Below, piece by piece: positions 1-7,206 of a stretch of 64,000 bases of DNA; position 1 is the first letter of the stretch, and each line of letters opens with the position of its first letter. Made by a program: the position numbers and the translations under genes. This stretch comes from Nannocystis punicea (GTDB lineage: Bacteria; Myxococcota_A; Polyangia; Nannocystales; Nannocystaceae): contig NZ_CP114040.1 in the NCBI RefSeq assembly GCF_026965555.1, positions 9,584,001 to 9,648,000 on the forward strand, in the 5' to 3' direction. Below the pieces are notes generated by a model that did no database searches, had not been told where the DNA came from, and was given only the letters and a program-made list of their open reading frames with translations.

Positions 1-108
1 ACGCCCGCCGGCGCGCCGCTTCGCGGCTTCGAACTGCGGGCGGAGGCGATCCTCGCCGCCCAGCAGCGCCTGGTCACCGCGCTCGCCGCGAGGCCCTCGC
101 CCGGGTGA
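1..108 (+). CDS. C-terminal end of a gene truncated by the window edge
   Basis: Frame 1 is open from the first base to a TGA at 106-108 and gives 35 residues rich in Ala, Arg and Leu, including ELRAEAILAAQQRLVTALAA, which reads like a C-terminal amphipathic helix. No family can be recognised from so short a piece. It is called coding because the composition is protein-like and the downstream DNA changes to short repeats directly after the stop. The start lies outside the window. Confidence 0.4.
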   Translation, partial: TPAGAPLRGFELRAEAILAAQQRLVTALAARPSPG

Positions 109-130
109 GTTGTTCGCGGCCGCTCGCTGT

Positions 131-393
131 CGCACTGAGCCGCCGACCTCATTCATGCGACCTCCGCCCGCGCGCACGAGCCTCCGCCCGACCGCCTGCA
201 TTGAGCCGGCGACCCCATTCATACGACCTTCGCTCGCTCGTCTGCATGAGCCGCGCGCCGCGAGATCATCGCATTGAGCCGCTGCCATCATTCATACGAC
301 CCCCTCGCTCACGTGCACGAGCCCTCTCACAGCCGCTCGCTCGCGCCGCCGGCCTCATTCCTACGACCTCCGCGCGCTCGCCTGCACGAGCCC
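131..393. repeat. Four imperfect ~70-bp direct repeats in a non-coding region
   Basis: The core ATTCATACGACCTCCGC, followed by a short C/G-rich stretch and TGCACGAGCC, recurs with its core starting near 151, 217, 290 and 357, so the spacing is 66-73 bp. Each unit is also preceded by a variant of GCATTGAGCCGNCGACC. The copies have diverged by point changes and small indels. The block fills most of the gap from 109 to 541 and ends about 150 bp before the next start codon. All frames through it give low-complexity Arg/Pro/Ser peptides, so no gene is called here. Confidence 0.75.
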
Positions 394-541
394 TCGCGCC
401 CTGCCCGCCGGCCCGCTCGACGCGCCTTCTCGTTCACACACCGACCGCAGCCGGCCCCCTCACCCAGCGAAGCGCGCCAGTCGGCCGCGTCATCGCCCGC
501 GAGCCGGTAGCGGCGCACAGTCGCCGCAGGAGGCCATTCCC

Positions 542-1894
542 ATGCAGCTGCATCGTCGTTCCTTCCTCGGCCTGCTCGCCGGCGGGGTGGCCGCCGGCGC
601 TGCTGCCACGGACGTCTCGGCCGCCCCCTATCGCCCGCCTCTGCGCAATGGCGCCGGCGTCGTCGACTGGTCGGCGGTGCGCGGCGAGTTCGCGCTCGAC
701 CCCGCGTGGATTCACCTCAGCAGCTTCTTCCTCGTCTCGCACCCGCGACCCGTGCGCGAGGCGATCGAGGCCTGGCGGCGGCGCCTCGACGCCGACCCGC
801 TCCTGCTCGAGTCCGCCTTGCTCGACCCCACGGCCGATCATCACCCGATCGAGCGGGTCAAGGCCGCCCTCGCCGGCTACCTCGGCGGGCGCGCCGAGGA
901 CCTCGCCCTCGTGCCGAATACCACCACCGGCCTCGCCCTCGTCTACAACGGCCTGTCCCTGCGCCCGGGCCAGGAGGTGCTGACCACCGAGCACGACCAT
1001 TATTCGCACCACGAATCGATCCGCCGGGCCGTCGACAAGACCGGCGCCGGCCTGCGATTCATCGCCCTGCACGACATGCCGCGCGGCTCCTCGCACACCT
1101 CGGCCGCCGAGCTCGTCGATCGGCTCGAGCGGCAGATCCGGCCCGAGACGCGCGCCGTCGGCCTCACGTGGGTCCACTCCTCCACCGGCCTCAAGCTGCC
1201 GATCGCCGACATGGCCCAGGTCGTCGAGCGCGCCAACGCCGGCCGCGCCGCCGCCGATCGCTGCCTGCTCGTCGTCGACGGCGTGCACGGAGTCGGCGCT
1301 CAGGACGTCGACGCCGCCGCTCTCGGCGCCGACTTCCTCGTCGCCGGCGCCCACAAGTGGCTGCTCGCCCCGCGGGGCACCGGCTTCATCGCCGGCCGCG
1401 CCGAATCGTGGCCCGAGCTGCGCCCCACGGTCCCCAGCTTCGACTTCTCCGATCGATCGATCTGGGACGCGTGGATCCGCCGCACCGGCACCCCGCCGAC
1501 CCGCGCCTCGCACGTCTCGCCCGGCGGCTTCATCGCCTTCGAGCACCTGTTCTCCGTGCCCGACGCGATCACCTTTCATCACCAGCTCGGCCGCGAGAAC
1601 ATCGCCGCGCGGATCGCCGAGCTCAACCAGATCTTCCGCACCGAGCTGGCCAGGGTGCCCGGCGTCGTCGTCCACACCCCGCAGGACCCCTCGCTCGCCG
1701 CCGGCATCGTCGCCTTCGAGGTCGCCGGCCTCGAGCCCGACGAAGTCGTCGCCCGCCTGCACGAGCGCAAGATCCTCGCCACCAGCAGCCCCTACGCAGT
1801 CCCTTTCGTGCGCGTCGCCGCCGGCGTCATGACCTCTCACGAAGACGTCGACGCCGCCCTCGCGGCGATCCACGCCATCGCCACCGCGGCGTGA
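542..1894 (+). CDS. Tat-exported PLP-dependent aminotransferase class V family protein
   Basis: A 450-residue protein of the class V aminotransferase fold (isopenicillin N epimerase / cysteine desulfurase-like). The N-terminus has a twin-arginine signal (HRRSFLGLLAGG, residues 4-15), so export in folded, PLP-loaded form is expected. The PLP lysine is K272 in AGAHKWLL, and the cofactor-ring aspartate is D246 in VVDGVHG. The substrate cannot be read from the sequence; amino-acid racemisation, desulfuration or transamination are all possible in this family. The start is supported by a perfect AGGAGG at 528-533, 8 bp upstream of the ATG. The gene stands alone: the repeat block lies upstream and a lipoprotein gene with its own Shine-Dalgarno lies 192 bp downstream. 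Confidence 0.85.
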   Translation: MQLHRRSFLGLLAGGVAAGAAATDVSAAPYRPPLRNGAGVVDWSAVRGEFALDPAWIHLSSFFLVSHPRPVREAIEAWRRRLDADPLLLESALLDPTADHHPIERVKAALAGYLGGRAEDLALVPNTTTGLALVYNGLSLRPGQEVLTTEHDHYSHHESIRRAVDKTGAGLRFIALHDMPRGSSHTSAAELVDRLERQIRPETRAVGLTWVHSSTGLKLPIADMAQVVERANAGRAAADRCLLVVDGVHGVGAQDVDAAALGADFLVAGAHKWLLAPRGTGFIAGRAESWPELRPTVPSFDFSDRSIWDAWIRRTGTPPTRASHVSPGGFIAFEHLFSVPDAITFHHQLGRENIAARIAELNQIFRTELARVPGVVVHTPQDPSLAAGIVAFEVAGLEPDEVVARLHERKILATSSPYAVPFVRVAAGVMTSHEDVDAALAAIHAIATAA

Positions 1895-2086
1895 CCGCGA
1901 CCGCACCATCACGCCCGCGGAGGCGGAGGATTCGTCGCACTCCGGCGCCGCCCGAGCGAGACTGTCACGATCGCGCGAGCCCGCGAACGAAGCCGCGCAT
2001 GCGCACCGACCGCGAACCGCATGCGCCGCGAATTGGCCCCGCACGGGCCGCGGGCCCCGGATATCATCGCCGCCACGGAGGCGGTG

Positions 2087-3172
2087 ATGCGACGAAGCGT
2101 GGGGATGATCGGCACCAGCGTGATCCTGGCCTGTAGTGCACCCGAGGGGCGCGAAGTCTCGGCGACCGCGCCCACCACCGGGGACCCGCCGACCGGCACC
2201 TCCACCACCGAAGCAGTCACGCCGACCACCACCGAGCCCACGGGGAGCTCGACCCATGCCACCACCGACGACTCCGGCACCTCGTCGAGCACCTCCACGA
2301 CCACCACCGGCAGCGGCCCGATCTTCGACCTCGGCGGCTTGCCCGACATGCCGCCCCCGCCGCCGCTCCCGCTGCCGCAGCTGTGGTACTCCGTCGAAGA
2401 TCTGCTGGTCTACATCGAGCTGAACCCGGCCGACGGCACCGTCGCGCAGCTCGTCACCAGCACCCTCCTCGCCGACCCGACCATCGCCGGCGTCGTCAAT
2501 TCCTGCGCCCTCACCATGCTGGAAGACGGCTCGCTCCTCGGCGGGCGCGGCATCGACGGCCAGACCCGCCTGTTCCACATCCCCAAGCCGCCGACCGACG
2601 GCAGCGACGTCGAGGTCGTCATGCTCGGCGACATGCCCGACGGCATCTACGTCGAGGCGCTCCACACCGACTGCGACGGACGGATCTACCTCATGGACAC
2701 CGGCCTCGACAGCGTCAGCAACACCGGCAATCGCCTGTTGCGATTCACCGGCGATTACCTCGCCGGCGACCTCTCCTACGAGGTGATCACCGACCTCATG
2801 GTCGCGGTCGCGGCCGACATCGACGACATGGCCCCGGGCATCGACGCCCAGGGCGCGGTGACCGACAACCCCGGCTTCGGCATCGACTCCGGCGCGATCT
2901 ACAACCTCGACTACACCACCGGCACCGGCACCATGCTCGGCATGGGCGGCACCTACGGCATCCATTCGCTCGGCGGCCCGCTGTTCGACGACGGCGTCTC
3001 GCGCCTCTACGTCCTCAGCGTCGACGCCGAGGTGTTCTCCGCCGACCCGGTGACCCTCGCCCTCTCGCCCGTGCTGGCCACCGGCCCCGGCCTCGCCAGC
3101 GGCAACCCGCCCGGCGACACCGGCTTCGCCGGCCCGCTGACCGCCTGCAACACCGGCTTCCCGCAGGGCTGA
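2087..3172 (+). CDS. Lipoprotein with Thr/Ser-rich linker and propeller-like domain
   Basis: A 361-residue predicted lipoprotein. The chosen ATG is preceded by CACGGAGGCG and gives a short signal peptide with lipobox VILAC, Cys at about residue 16. An in-frame ATG 66 bp upstream would put a charged, non-signal extension in front and is rejected. Residues ~20-80 are a Thr/Ser/Pro linker (TTGDPPTGTSTTEAVTPTTT), typical of myxobacterial outer-membrane lipoproteins. The remainder has repeated motifs of the type 'GRIYLMDTGLDSVSNTGNRL' and 'GAIYNLDYTTGTGTM', suggestive of a beta-propeller, though no blade family can be named. It faces a degenerate minus-strand gene whose stop lies 9 bp beyond its own. 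Confidence 0.75.
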   Translation: MRRSVGMIGTSVILACSAPEGREVSATAPTTGDPPTGTSTTEAVTPTTTEPTGSSTHATTDDSGTSSSTSTTTTGSGPIFDLGGLPDMPPPPPLPLPQLWYSVEDLLVYIELNPADGTVAQLVTSTLLADPTIAGVVNSCALTMLEDGSLLGGRGIDGQTRLFHIPKPPTDGSDVEVVMLGDMPDGIYVEALHTDCDGRIYLMDTGLDSVSNTGNRLLRFTGDYLAGDLSYEVITDLMVAVAADIDDMAPGIDAQGAVTDNPGFGIDSGAIYNLDYTTGTGTMLGMGGTYGIHSLGGPLFDDGVSRLYVLSVDAEVFSADPVTLALSPVLATGPGLASGNPPGDTGFAGPLTACNTGFPQG

Positions 3173-3175
3173 CCC

Positions 3176-3189
3176 TGTCCTCAGGGACA
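3176..3189. terminator. TGTCC-TCAG-GGACA hairpin between convergent gene ends
   Basis: A 5-bp stem (TGTCC at 3176-3180, GGACA at 3185-3189) closes a TCAG tetraloop. It begins 3 bp after the stop of the lipoprotein gene and covers the stop of the opposing gene remnant. There is no T-run, so if it terminates transcription it does not look like a classical intrinsic terminator. It belongs to the palindrome family seen repeatedly in this window. Confidence 0.5.
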
Positions 3190-3520
3190 CACGCCGAGGT
3201 CGCCGGACACCCTGACATCGCCGGTATGCGCCTGGAGCGAGGCCGCGAGCAGCTGCCTGTCGACGATGTAGATCCGCCCGTCGACGTCGACCTCGCCGCC
3301 CAGCGCGCCGGTGATGTCGGTGAGCGAGGGGTTCCGCCCAGGGCGTGAACGACCTCGTCGGCGTCGAACCTCGCGCGCGCGGCGAAAAATCTTTGGCGGC
3401 CCCGCAATTGAAGCAGCACCCGCTGCAACTGAATCGTCGAGATGTCGAACACGACCGACATCGCAACCACAGCCGCGCGCGCCTCCGCGCCGAGGCGCGT
3501 CCAGCCGCTGCGCGTCGGGA
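3181..3520 (-). pseudogene. Frameshifted, 5'-truncated gene remnant
   Basis: On the minus strand two overlapping frames each carry convincing protein sequence but only in part. One frame reads LGAEARAAVVAMSVVFDIST, then QLQRVLLQL and FDADEVVHALG. Near position 3335 the good sequence switches to the other frame, continuing with NPSLTDITGALGGEVDVDG and ending DVRVSGDLGVCP at a TGA at 3181-3183. One indel would join them into a ~110-residue chain. No start with a ribosome site is visible; the 5' side runs into the P450 gene read the other way. This looks like the 3' part of a decayed gene cut by whatever brought in the neighbouring cassette. Family unknown; a short intact gene in one frame cannot be fully excluded. 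Confidence 0.45.
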
Positions 3521-3574
3521 TTGGTTTCCAGACCCTGCGTCGGGCCGGTTTTAAAAAAGACTGAAGGAAGCGGC

Positions 3575-4762
3575 ATGCTCTCGTCGTTCAACTTCGATAC
3601 ACCCGACTACAAGGCGGATCCATTCCCGTACTATGCTCGTATGCGGGAAGAGGGGCTGAGCCGGCTCGAGCCGGGCGGCTTCCTCGCGGTGAGCCGTTAC
3701 GCGGACGTCGTCGCCATTCTCCGCGACCCGGAGGTCTTCAAGGCCTCCGGCCTGCGGAGGTCGCTGGAGCCGGCGTGGCTCGGGCCGCACCCCTGCACGA
3801 AGACGATGCATTCGCTCGACCCCCCGGAGCACACCAAGATGCGCGGCCTGGTGAACACCGCGTTCACGCCGTCCGTGCTCGAGCGCACCGCACCCTTCCT
3901 GCGGACATTGGTCGACTCCGTGGTGGGCTCCTTCGCCACGCGCGGCGAGGTGGAGTTCGTCGCGGACGTGGCGACGCCCCTCACGGCCGGCGCGATCGGT
4001 CACTTTCTCGGGCTCGATCCAGGGCTGCACGCGAAGTGCAAGGAGTGGTCGGACGGCTACCTGAGCATCACGCCGTCGCCCCGGAGCCCGGAGCACGAGG
4101 CCACCGTCCGCAAGGCGCTCGACGAGATGCAGCGCTACTTCACCTCGGTGATCGAAGAGCGCCGGCGTTCGCCGGGCGAAGATCTGGTAAGCGGGCTCGC
4201 GCGGGCCGAGATCGACGGCGAGCGCCTGACGGAGCGGGAGCTCATCGGATTCCTGGCGATGCTCCTGGTCGGTGGCATGGAGACCACCGCGAACCTGCTG
4301 TCGAGGTCGATGCTCATGCTGGCCCAGCGCCCCGACCTGCTGGACCGGCTGCGCGCAGATCCGGCGCTCGTGCCCGCCTTCATCAACGAGCTGCTGCGCT
4401 ACGATCCCTCGTCGCACGGGATGCCGCGCTACGTGGCGCGAGACACGGAGATCGCCGGGCACGCGGTGTCCGCCGGGACCAGCGTGGTGCTGATGCTGGC
4501 GTCCGCCAATCGCGACCCGCTGCAGTTCCCCGAGCCCGACGTGTTCGACCTGGCTCGAGACACGCGCGGGATGGTGTCGTTCGGGCAAGGCATCCACTTC
4601 TGCCTCGGGATGGCGCTCACCAAGCTGCAAGCACGGCTCGCCCTCGGCGAGCTCTGCGCCCGCTTCCGGCGCTTCGAGCTGGTGGAGCCGACCCTCGAAT
4701 GGACACACACCGTCATCGTGCGCGGCCCGACGAGGCTGCGGCTCCGCGGCCTGCTCGCCTAG
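3575..4762 (+). CDS. Cytochrome P450, terpene cassette copy 1
   Basis: A 395-residue soluble bacterial class I cytochrome P450, expected to hydroxylate or further oxidise a small lipophilic substrate using electrons from a ferredoxin. The I-helix acid-alcohol motif is GGMETT (E236-T237-T238), the ExxR pair is E272-R275, and the haem ligand is C343 in SFGQGIHFCLG. The ATG follows GAAGGAAG by a few bases; longer in-frame starts add a basic, non-P450 extension. It aligns without gaps over its whole length with the P450 at 7207-8394 (about 40 of the first 55 residues identical by eye), so the two are paralogues flanking the cyclase/phosphatase pair. No ferredoxin or reductase gene lies nearby, so redox partners must come from elsewhere. 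Inferred substrate: the product of the adjacent terpene cyclase and phosphatase. Confidence 0.93.
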   Translation: MLSSFNFDTPDYKADPFPYYARMREEGLSRLEPGGFLAVSRYADVVAILRDPEVFKASGLRRSLEPAWLGPHPCTKTMHSLDPPEHTKMRGLVNTAFTPSVLERTAPFLRTLVDSVVGSFATRGEVEFVADVATPLTAGAIGHFLGLDPGLHAKCKEWSDGYLSITPSPRSPEHEATVRKALDEMQRYFTSVIEERRRSPGEDLVSGLARAEIDGERLTERELIGFLAMLLVGGMETTANLLSRSMLMLAQRPDLLDRLRADPALVPAFINELLRYDPSSHGMPRYVARDTEIAGHAVSAGTSVVLMLASANRDPLQFPEPDVFDLARDTRGMVSFGQGIHFCLGMALTKLQARLALGELCARFRRFELVEPTLEWTHTVIVRGPTRLRLRGLLA

Positions 4763-4766
4763 CAAA

Positions 4767-4785
4767 GAGTCCGCAACTTGGACTC
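4767..4785. terminator. Hairpin after the first P450 gene
   Basis: GAGTCC (4767-4772) and GGACTC (4780-4785) form a 6-bp perfect stem around a 7-base loop, starting 5 bp after the P450 stop. It has no T-tract. It could reduce read-through into the cyclase gene 60 bp further on, or protect the 3' end of the P450 message. Confidence 0.4.
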
Positions 4786-4845
4786 GACGGCGGCGGGCGG
4801 CCCGCTGGAACGGCCTCGCGCCGGGTTCGACACTTCACTGATTGA

Positions 4846-6528
4846 ATGCATATGCTCGATCAACAGCGATTTCCCGGCGCCCCGAGTACGGGGAGAGACT
4901 ACGTGCAAACGGCTCCGCCGCCGCTCGAGACCTCGGAGAGGCCGGCGGAGACGCATCGACAGCGGGTCGTCCGGCACCTCGATCGCGCGGTGAGGTACTG
5001 CCTGGACACGCAGGAGCCGCCCGGCTCCTGGCAGATCGAGCCCGACCCGCGGATGTTCGACACTGCGCTGGTGGCCTGCGCGCTGTCACACACCGGGGGG
5101 GCGGCTGCTGCGGCGGCCGTGGAGAGCGCGCGTACCTGGCTCGAGCGCCGCGCCCCGCAGGACCACGATCCGGTGGCGAGGCTCCTCGACGAGATCCCCT
5201 GGCTCCTCCTGCGAGGGAGCGCCGGGCCCATCGATCTGCGGGGCCCCACGCTGTACGGCGACCTCTATCGGCGCAAGACGATCCTGCTCTACGCGCTCGC
5301 CCGCAGCCGCGGGGCGCGCGTGCTCTCGCCGTACACGCCGCCGCAGATCAAGGAGCTCGTCGCGCGCTTCTACGAGCGGGCCGACACGCTGCGGATGAAG
5401 CGGTGGAGCCACGTGGATCTCCTGTCCACGTATTCGCTCCTCGAAGCGCTGGACGGCGACGGCAGCAGGGCCGCCGAGGTCGCCGAGCGCCTGGTGACGA
5501 TGCAGAGCGCCGACGGCGGCTTCTGCCACAACCCCGTCAGCTCCGCGGTCGCGCTCCTCGCGTTGGCCAGCGCGCTCCCCGGCTCGTCGGCCCACGAGCG
5601 GTGCCTCGCGCACCTGCTCGGCGCGCAGCGAGCCGACGGGACCTTTCGCTTCTGCACGAGCGACGTCTGGGACACGTCGCTGACCCTGCGCGCGTATGGC
5701 GATCACCCCCTCTTCGCCCGCGACGCCGCGCCCCGGGCCTTCGGCTTCCTCTTGAAGGCGCAGAACCCGGACGGCGGGTGGGGCTACCGCAGCGACCTGG
5801 AGTCGGACAACGACACGACGCCCTGCGCCCTCCTCGCGCTCCGCGACCGTGAGGACGACGCGTCGGCCGACGCCGCGGAGAAGGGCGTCTCCTATCTCCT
5901 CGGGTGCCAGCTCGAAGGCGGGCTGTGGACCACCTGGCAATCGGCGGAGGACCTCCCCGTCGAGGACTGCGTGGCCCACGTCGTCGCGGCGCTGGCCGCA
6001 TTCCGCGGCCCCGCGCACCGCTCGATCCGGCCCGCCCGGCGCTGGCTCGCGCAGCGCTACGAGACACAGGGCCGCTGGACCGCGGGGTGGTATCGCAACT
6101 TGCCTTATGCGGTGCTGGAGGTGAGCAAGGGGCTCGGCGACGGGCACCCCGTCATGTACAGCGCGGTCCAATCGCTCCGCGCGCTCCAGAACGCCGACGG
6201 CGGCTTCCCGCTCGGCCCGGGCGAGGACAGCACGCCGAGCGCGACCGGGCTCGCGGTCGCGGCGCTCGCGGAGCGCTACGACGTGCAGGAGCCGTTCCTG
6301 CGCCGGGCGCTCGATTACCTGATGGACACCCAGCAGCCGAACGGGACCTGGCCCGGCAAGCCGGAGCTCTATGGCCCCCGGCCGCTCGTCTATCACCTGC
6401 CGACGAACACGCACGCCTTCGCCGGCATGGGACTCATGGCTGCATGGCGGCGGCTCGCCGCGGCTCGCCCCGAGGCCGAGCTGCGCCTCCGGGCCTCGGC
6501 CTCGTGCGGAGGAGGTACCCCGCGATGA
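4846..6528 (+). CDS. Class II terpene cyclase with DxDTT motif, candidate drimenyl diphosphate synthase
   Basis: A 560-residue member of the squalene-hopene cyclase / prenyltransferase alpha-alpha barrel superfamily. QW-type motifs are visible at ~305-312 (AQNPDGGW), ~448-453 (QNADGGF) and ~496-502 (QQPNGTW), and the conserved SDVWDTSL sits at 272-279. The catalytic acid motif is D321-N-D-T-T325: aligned with DxDD of hopene and diterpene class II cyclases it keeps the proton-donating middle Asp and changes the last Asp to Thr. Established knowledge: class II cyclases with DxDTT have been reported to make drimenyl diphosphate from farnesyl diphosphate. There is no class I DDxxD motif, so the diphosphate should survive and need a phosphatase, which the next gene supplies. 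The start is weakly defined (ATG 4846 or 4852, no strong ribosome site). The two stop/start codons ATGA overlap with the HAD gene, implying translational coupling. Other prenyl substrates remain possible. Confidence 0.85.
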   Translation: MHMLDQQRFPGAPSTGRDYVQTAPPPLETSERPAETHRQRVVRHLDRAVRYCLDTQEPPGSWQIEPDPRMFDTALVACALSHTGGAAAAAAVESARTWLERRAPQDHDPVARLLDEIPWLLLRGSAGPIDLRGPTLYGDLYRRKTILLYALARSRGARVLSPYTPPQIKELVARFYERADTLRMKRWSHVDLLSTYSLLEALDGDGSRAAEVAERLVTMQSADGGFCHNPVSSAVALLALASALPGSSAHERCLAHLLGAQRADGTFRFCTSDVWDTSLTLRAYGDHPLFARDAAPRAFGFLLKAQNPDGGWGYRSDLESDNDTTPCALLALRDREDDASADAAEKGVSYLLGCQLEGGLWTTWQSAEDLPVEDCVAHVVAALAAFRGPAHRSIRPARRWLAQRYETQGRWTAGWYRNLPYAVLEVSKGLGDGHPVMYSAVQSLRALQNADGGFPLGPGEDSTPSATGLAVAALAERYDVQEPFLRRALDYLMDTQQPNGTWPGKPELYGPRPLVYHLPTNTHAFAGMGLMAAWRRLAAARPEAELRLRASASCGGGTPR

Positions 6529-7172
6529 GATTCGACGCTGCCATCTTCGACTACGACGGTGTGCTGGTGGAGCTGGATCGCAGCAGGGCCGCTTCGCTGT
6601 TCCACGGGCGCTCGCCGCTGCCGGTTCGGGAGCTCCACCGGCGGTGGGAGGCCTTCTGCGCCGACCACCTCGGAGAGCGACTGGTCGCACACGAGATGTG
6701 GCGCGCCTTCTGGGAGGGCCTCGGCGTCGAGCTGCAAATCCCCGCGGCCGCGCTCGCGGAGATCTGCGCATACGATTATCTGACGCTCTTCCGCCGCTGC
6801 CCCGACGCGCTCGACGCCTTCCGTGAAGCGCGGCGCCTCGGCCTCCGGATCGGCGTCCTCTCGAACTCCGCCCTGCCCAGGCTCGAATCTCCCTCCGCCC
6901 CGCTCCGCGTGACGGAGCTGGCCGACATCGTGCGGGTGCCCGCCCGCGGGAGCGCCGTCAAACCGGAGCAGGCGGCGTATCTCGACGTCGCGCGCCTCCT
7001 GGGCACCTCGCCCGACCGCTGCCTGTTCTTCGACGACGAGCCGAGCTTCGTCGCGGCGGCCCGCGCGGCCGGCATGCGAGGGTTCCTCGTGCGCCGCAGC
7101 GCCGGCGCCCCGCCGGACGATCCGGCCGTCGTGAGCGACCTATCGGACCTCCGGGCCCTCGCCCGAGGATAG
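6525..7172 (+). CDS. HAD-superfamily phosphatase coupled to the terpene cyclase
   Basis: A 215-residue haloacid dehalogenase-like hydrolase with all four motifs: D9-Y-D11 (motif I nucleophile and acid), S113 in VLSNS (II), K146 in AVKPEQ (III) and D170-D171 in CLFFDDEPS (IV). A cap domain of about 75 residues sits between motifs I and II. Its ATG overlaps the cyclase stop (ATGA), behind a very strong GGAGGAGG at 6508-6515. Established knowledge: known fungal and bacterial drimenol or albicanol synthases fuse, or pair, a HAD domain with a class II cyclase domain, the HAD part removing the diphosphate. Inferred role: hydrolysis of the cyclase's bicyclic prenyl diphosphate to the free alcohol. 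A general sugar-phosphate phosphatase is the alternative, but the overlap argues for a shared pathway. Confidence 0.88.
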   Translation: MRFDAAIFDYDGVLVELDRSRAASLFHGRSPLPVRELHRRWEAFCADHLGERLVAHEMWRAFWEGLGVELQIPAAALAEICAYDYLTLFRRCPDALDAFREARRLGLRIGVLSNSALPRLESPSAPLRVTELADIVRVPARGSAVKPEQAAYLDVARLLGTSPDRCLFFDDEPSFVAAARAAGMRGFLVRRSAGAPPDDPAVVSDLSDLRALARG

Positions 7173-7206
7173 ACCTCGACCCTCGATTCATGACCGGCCT
7201 TCGACA

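Noticed and set aside
131..393. CRISPR-like array
   Set aside because: Units are only loosely similar, the intervening sequences resemble each other, and no cas gene is present.
434..3466. A 1010-codon open frame on the minus strand over the first 3.4 kb
   Set aside because: It is the mirror of plus-strand genes in very GC-rich DNA; composition is Arg/Gly/Ala-rich, no domain is visible, and the plus-strand frames carry clear catalytic motifs and ribosome sites.
4842..5852. An alternative plus-strand frame starting MNAYARSTAI over the cyclase
   Set aside because: It lacks any cyclase motif; the frame from 4846 has all QW, SDVWDT and DxDTT features.
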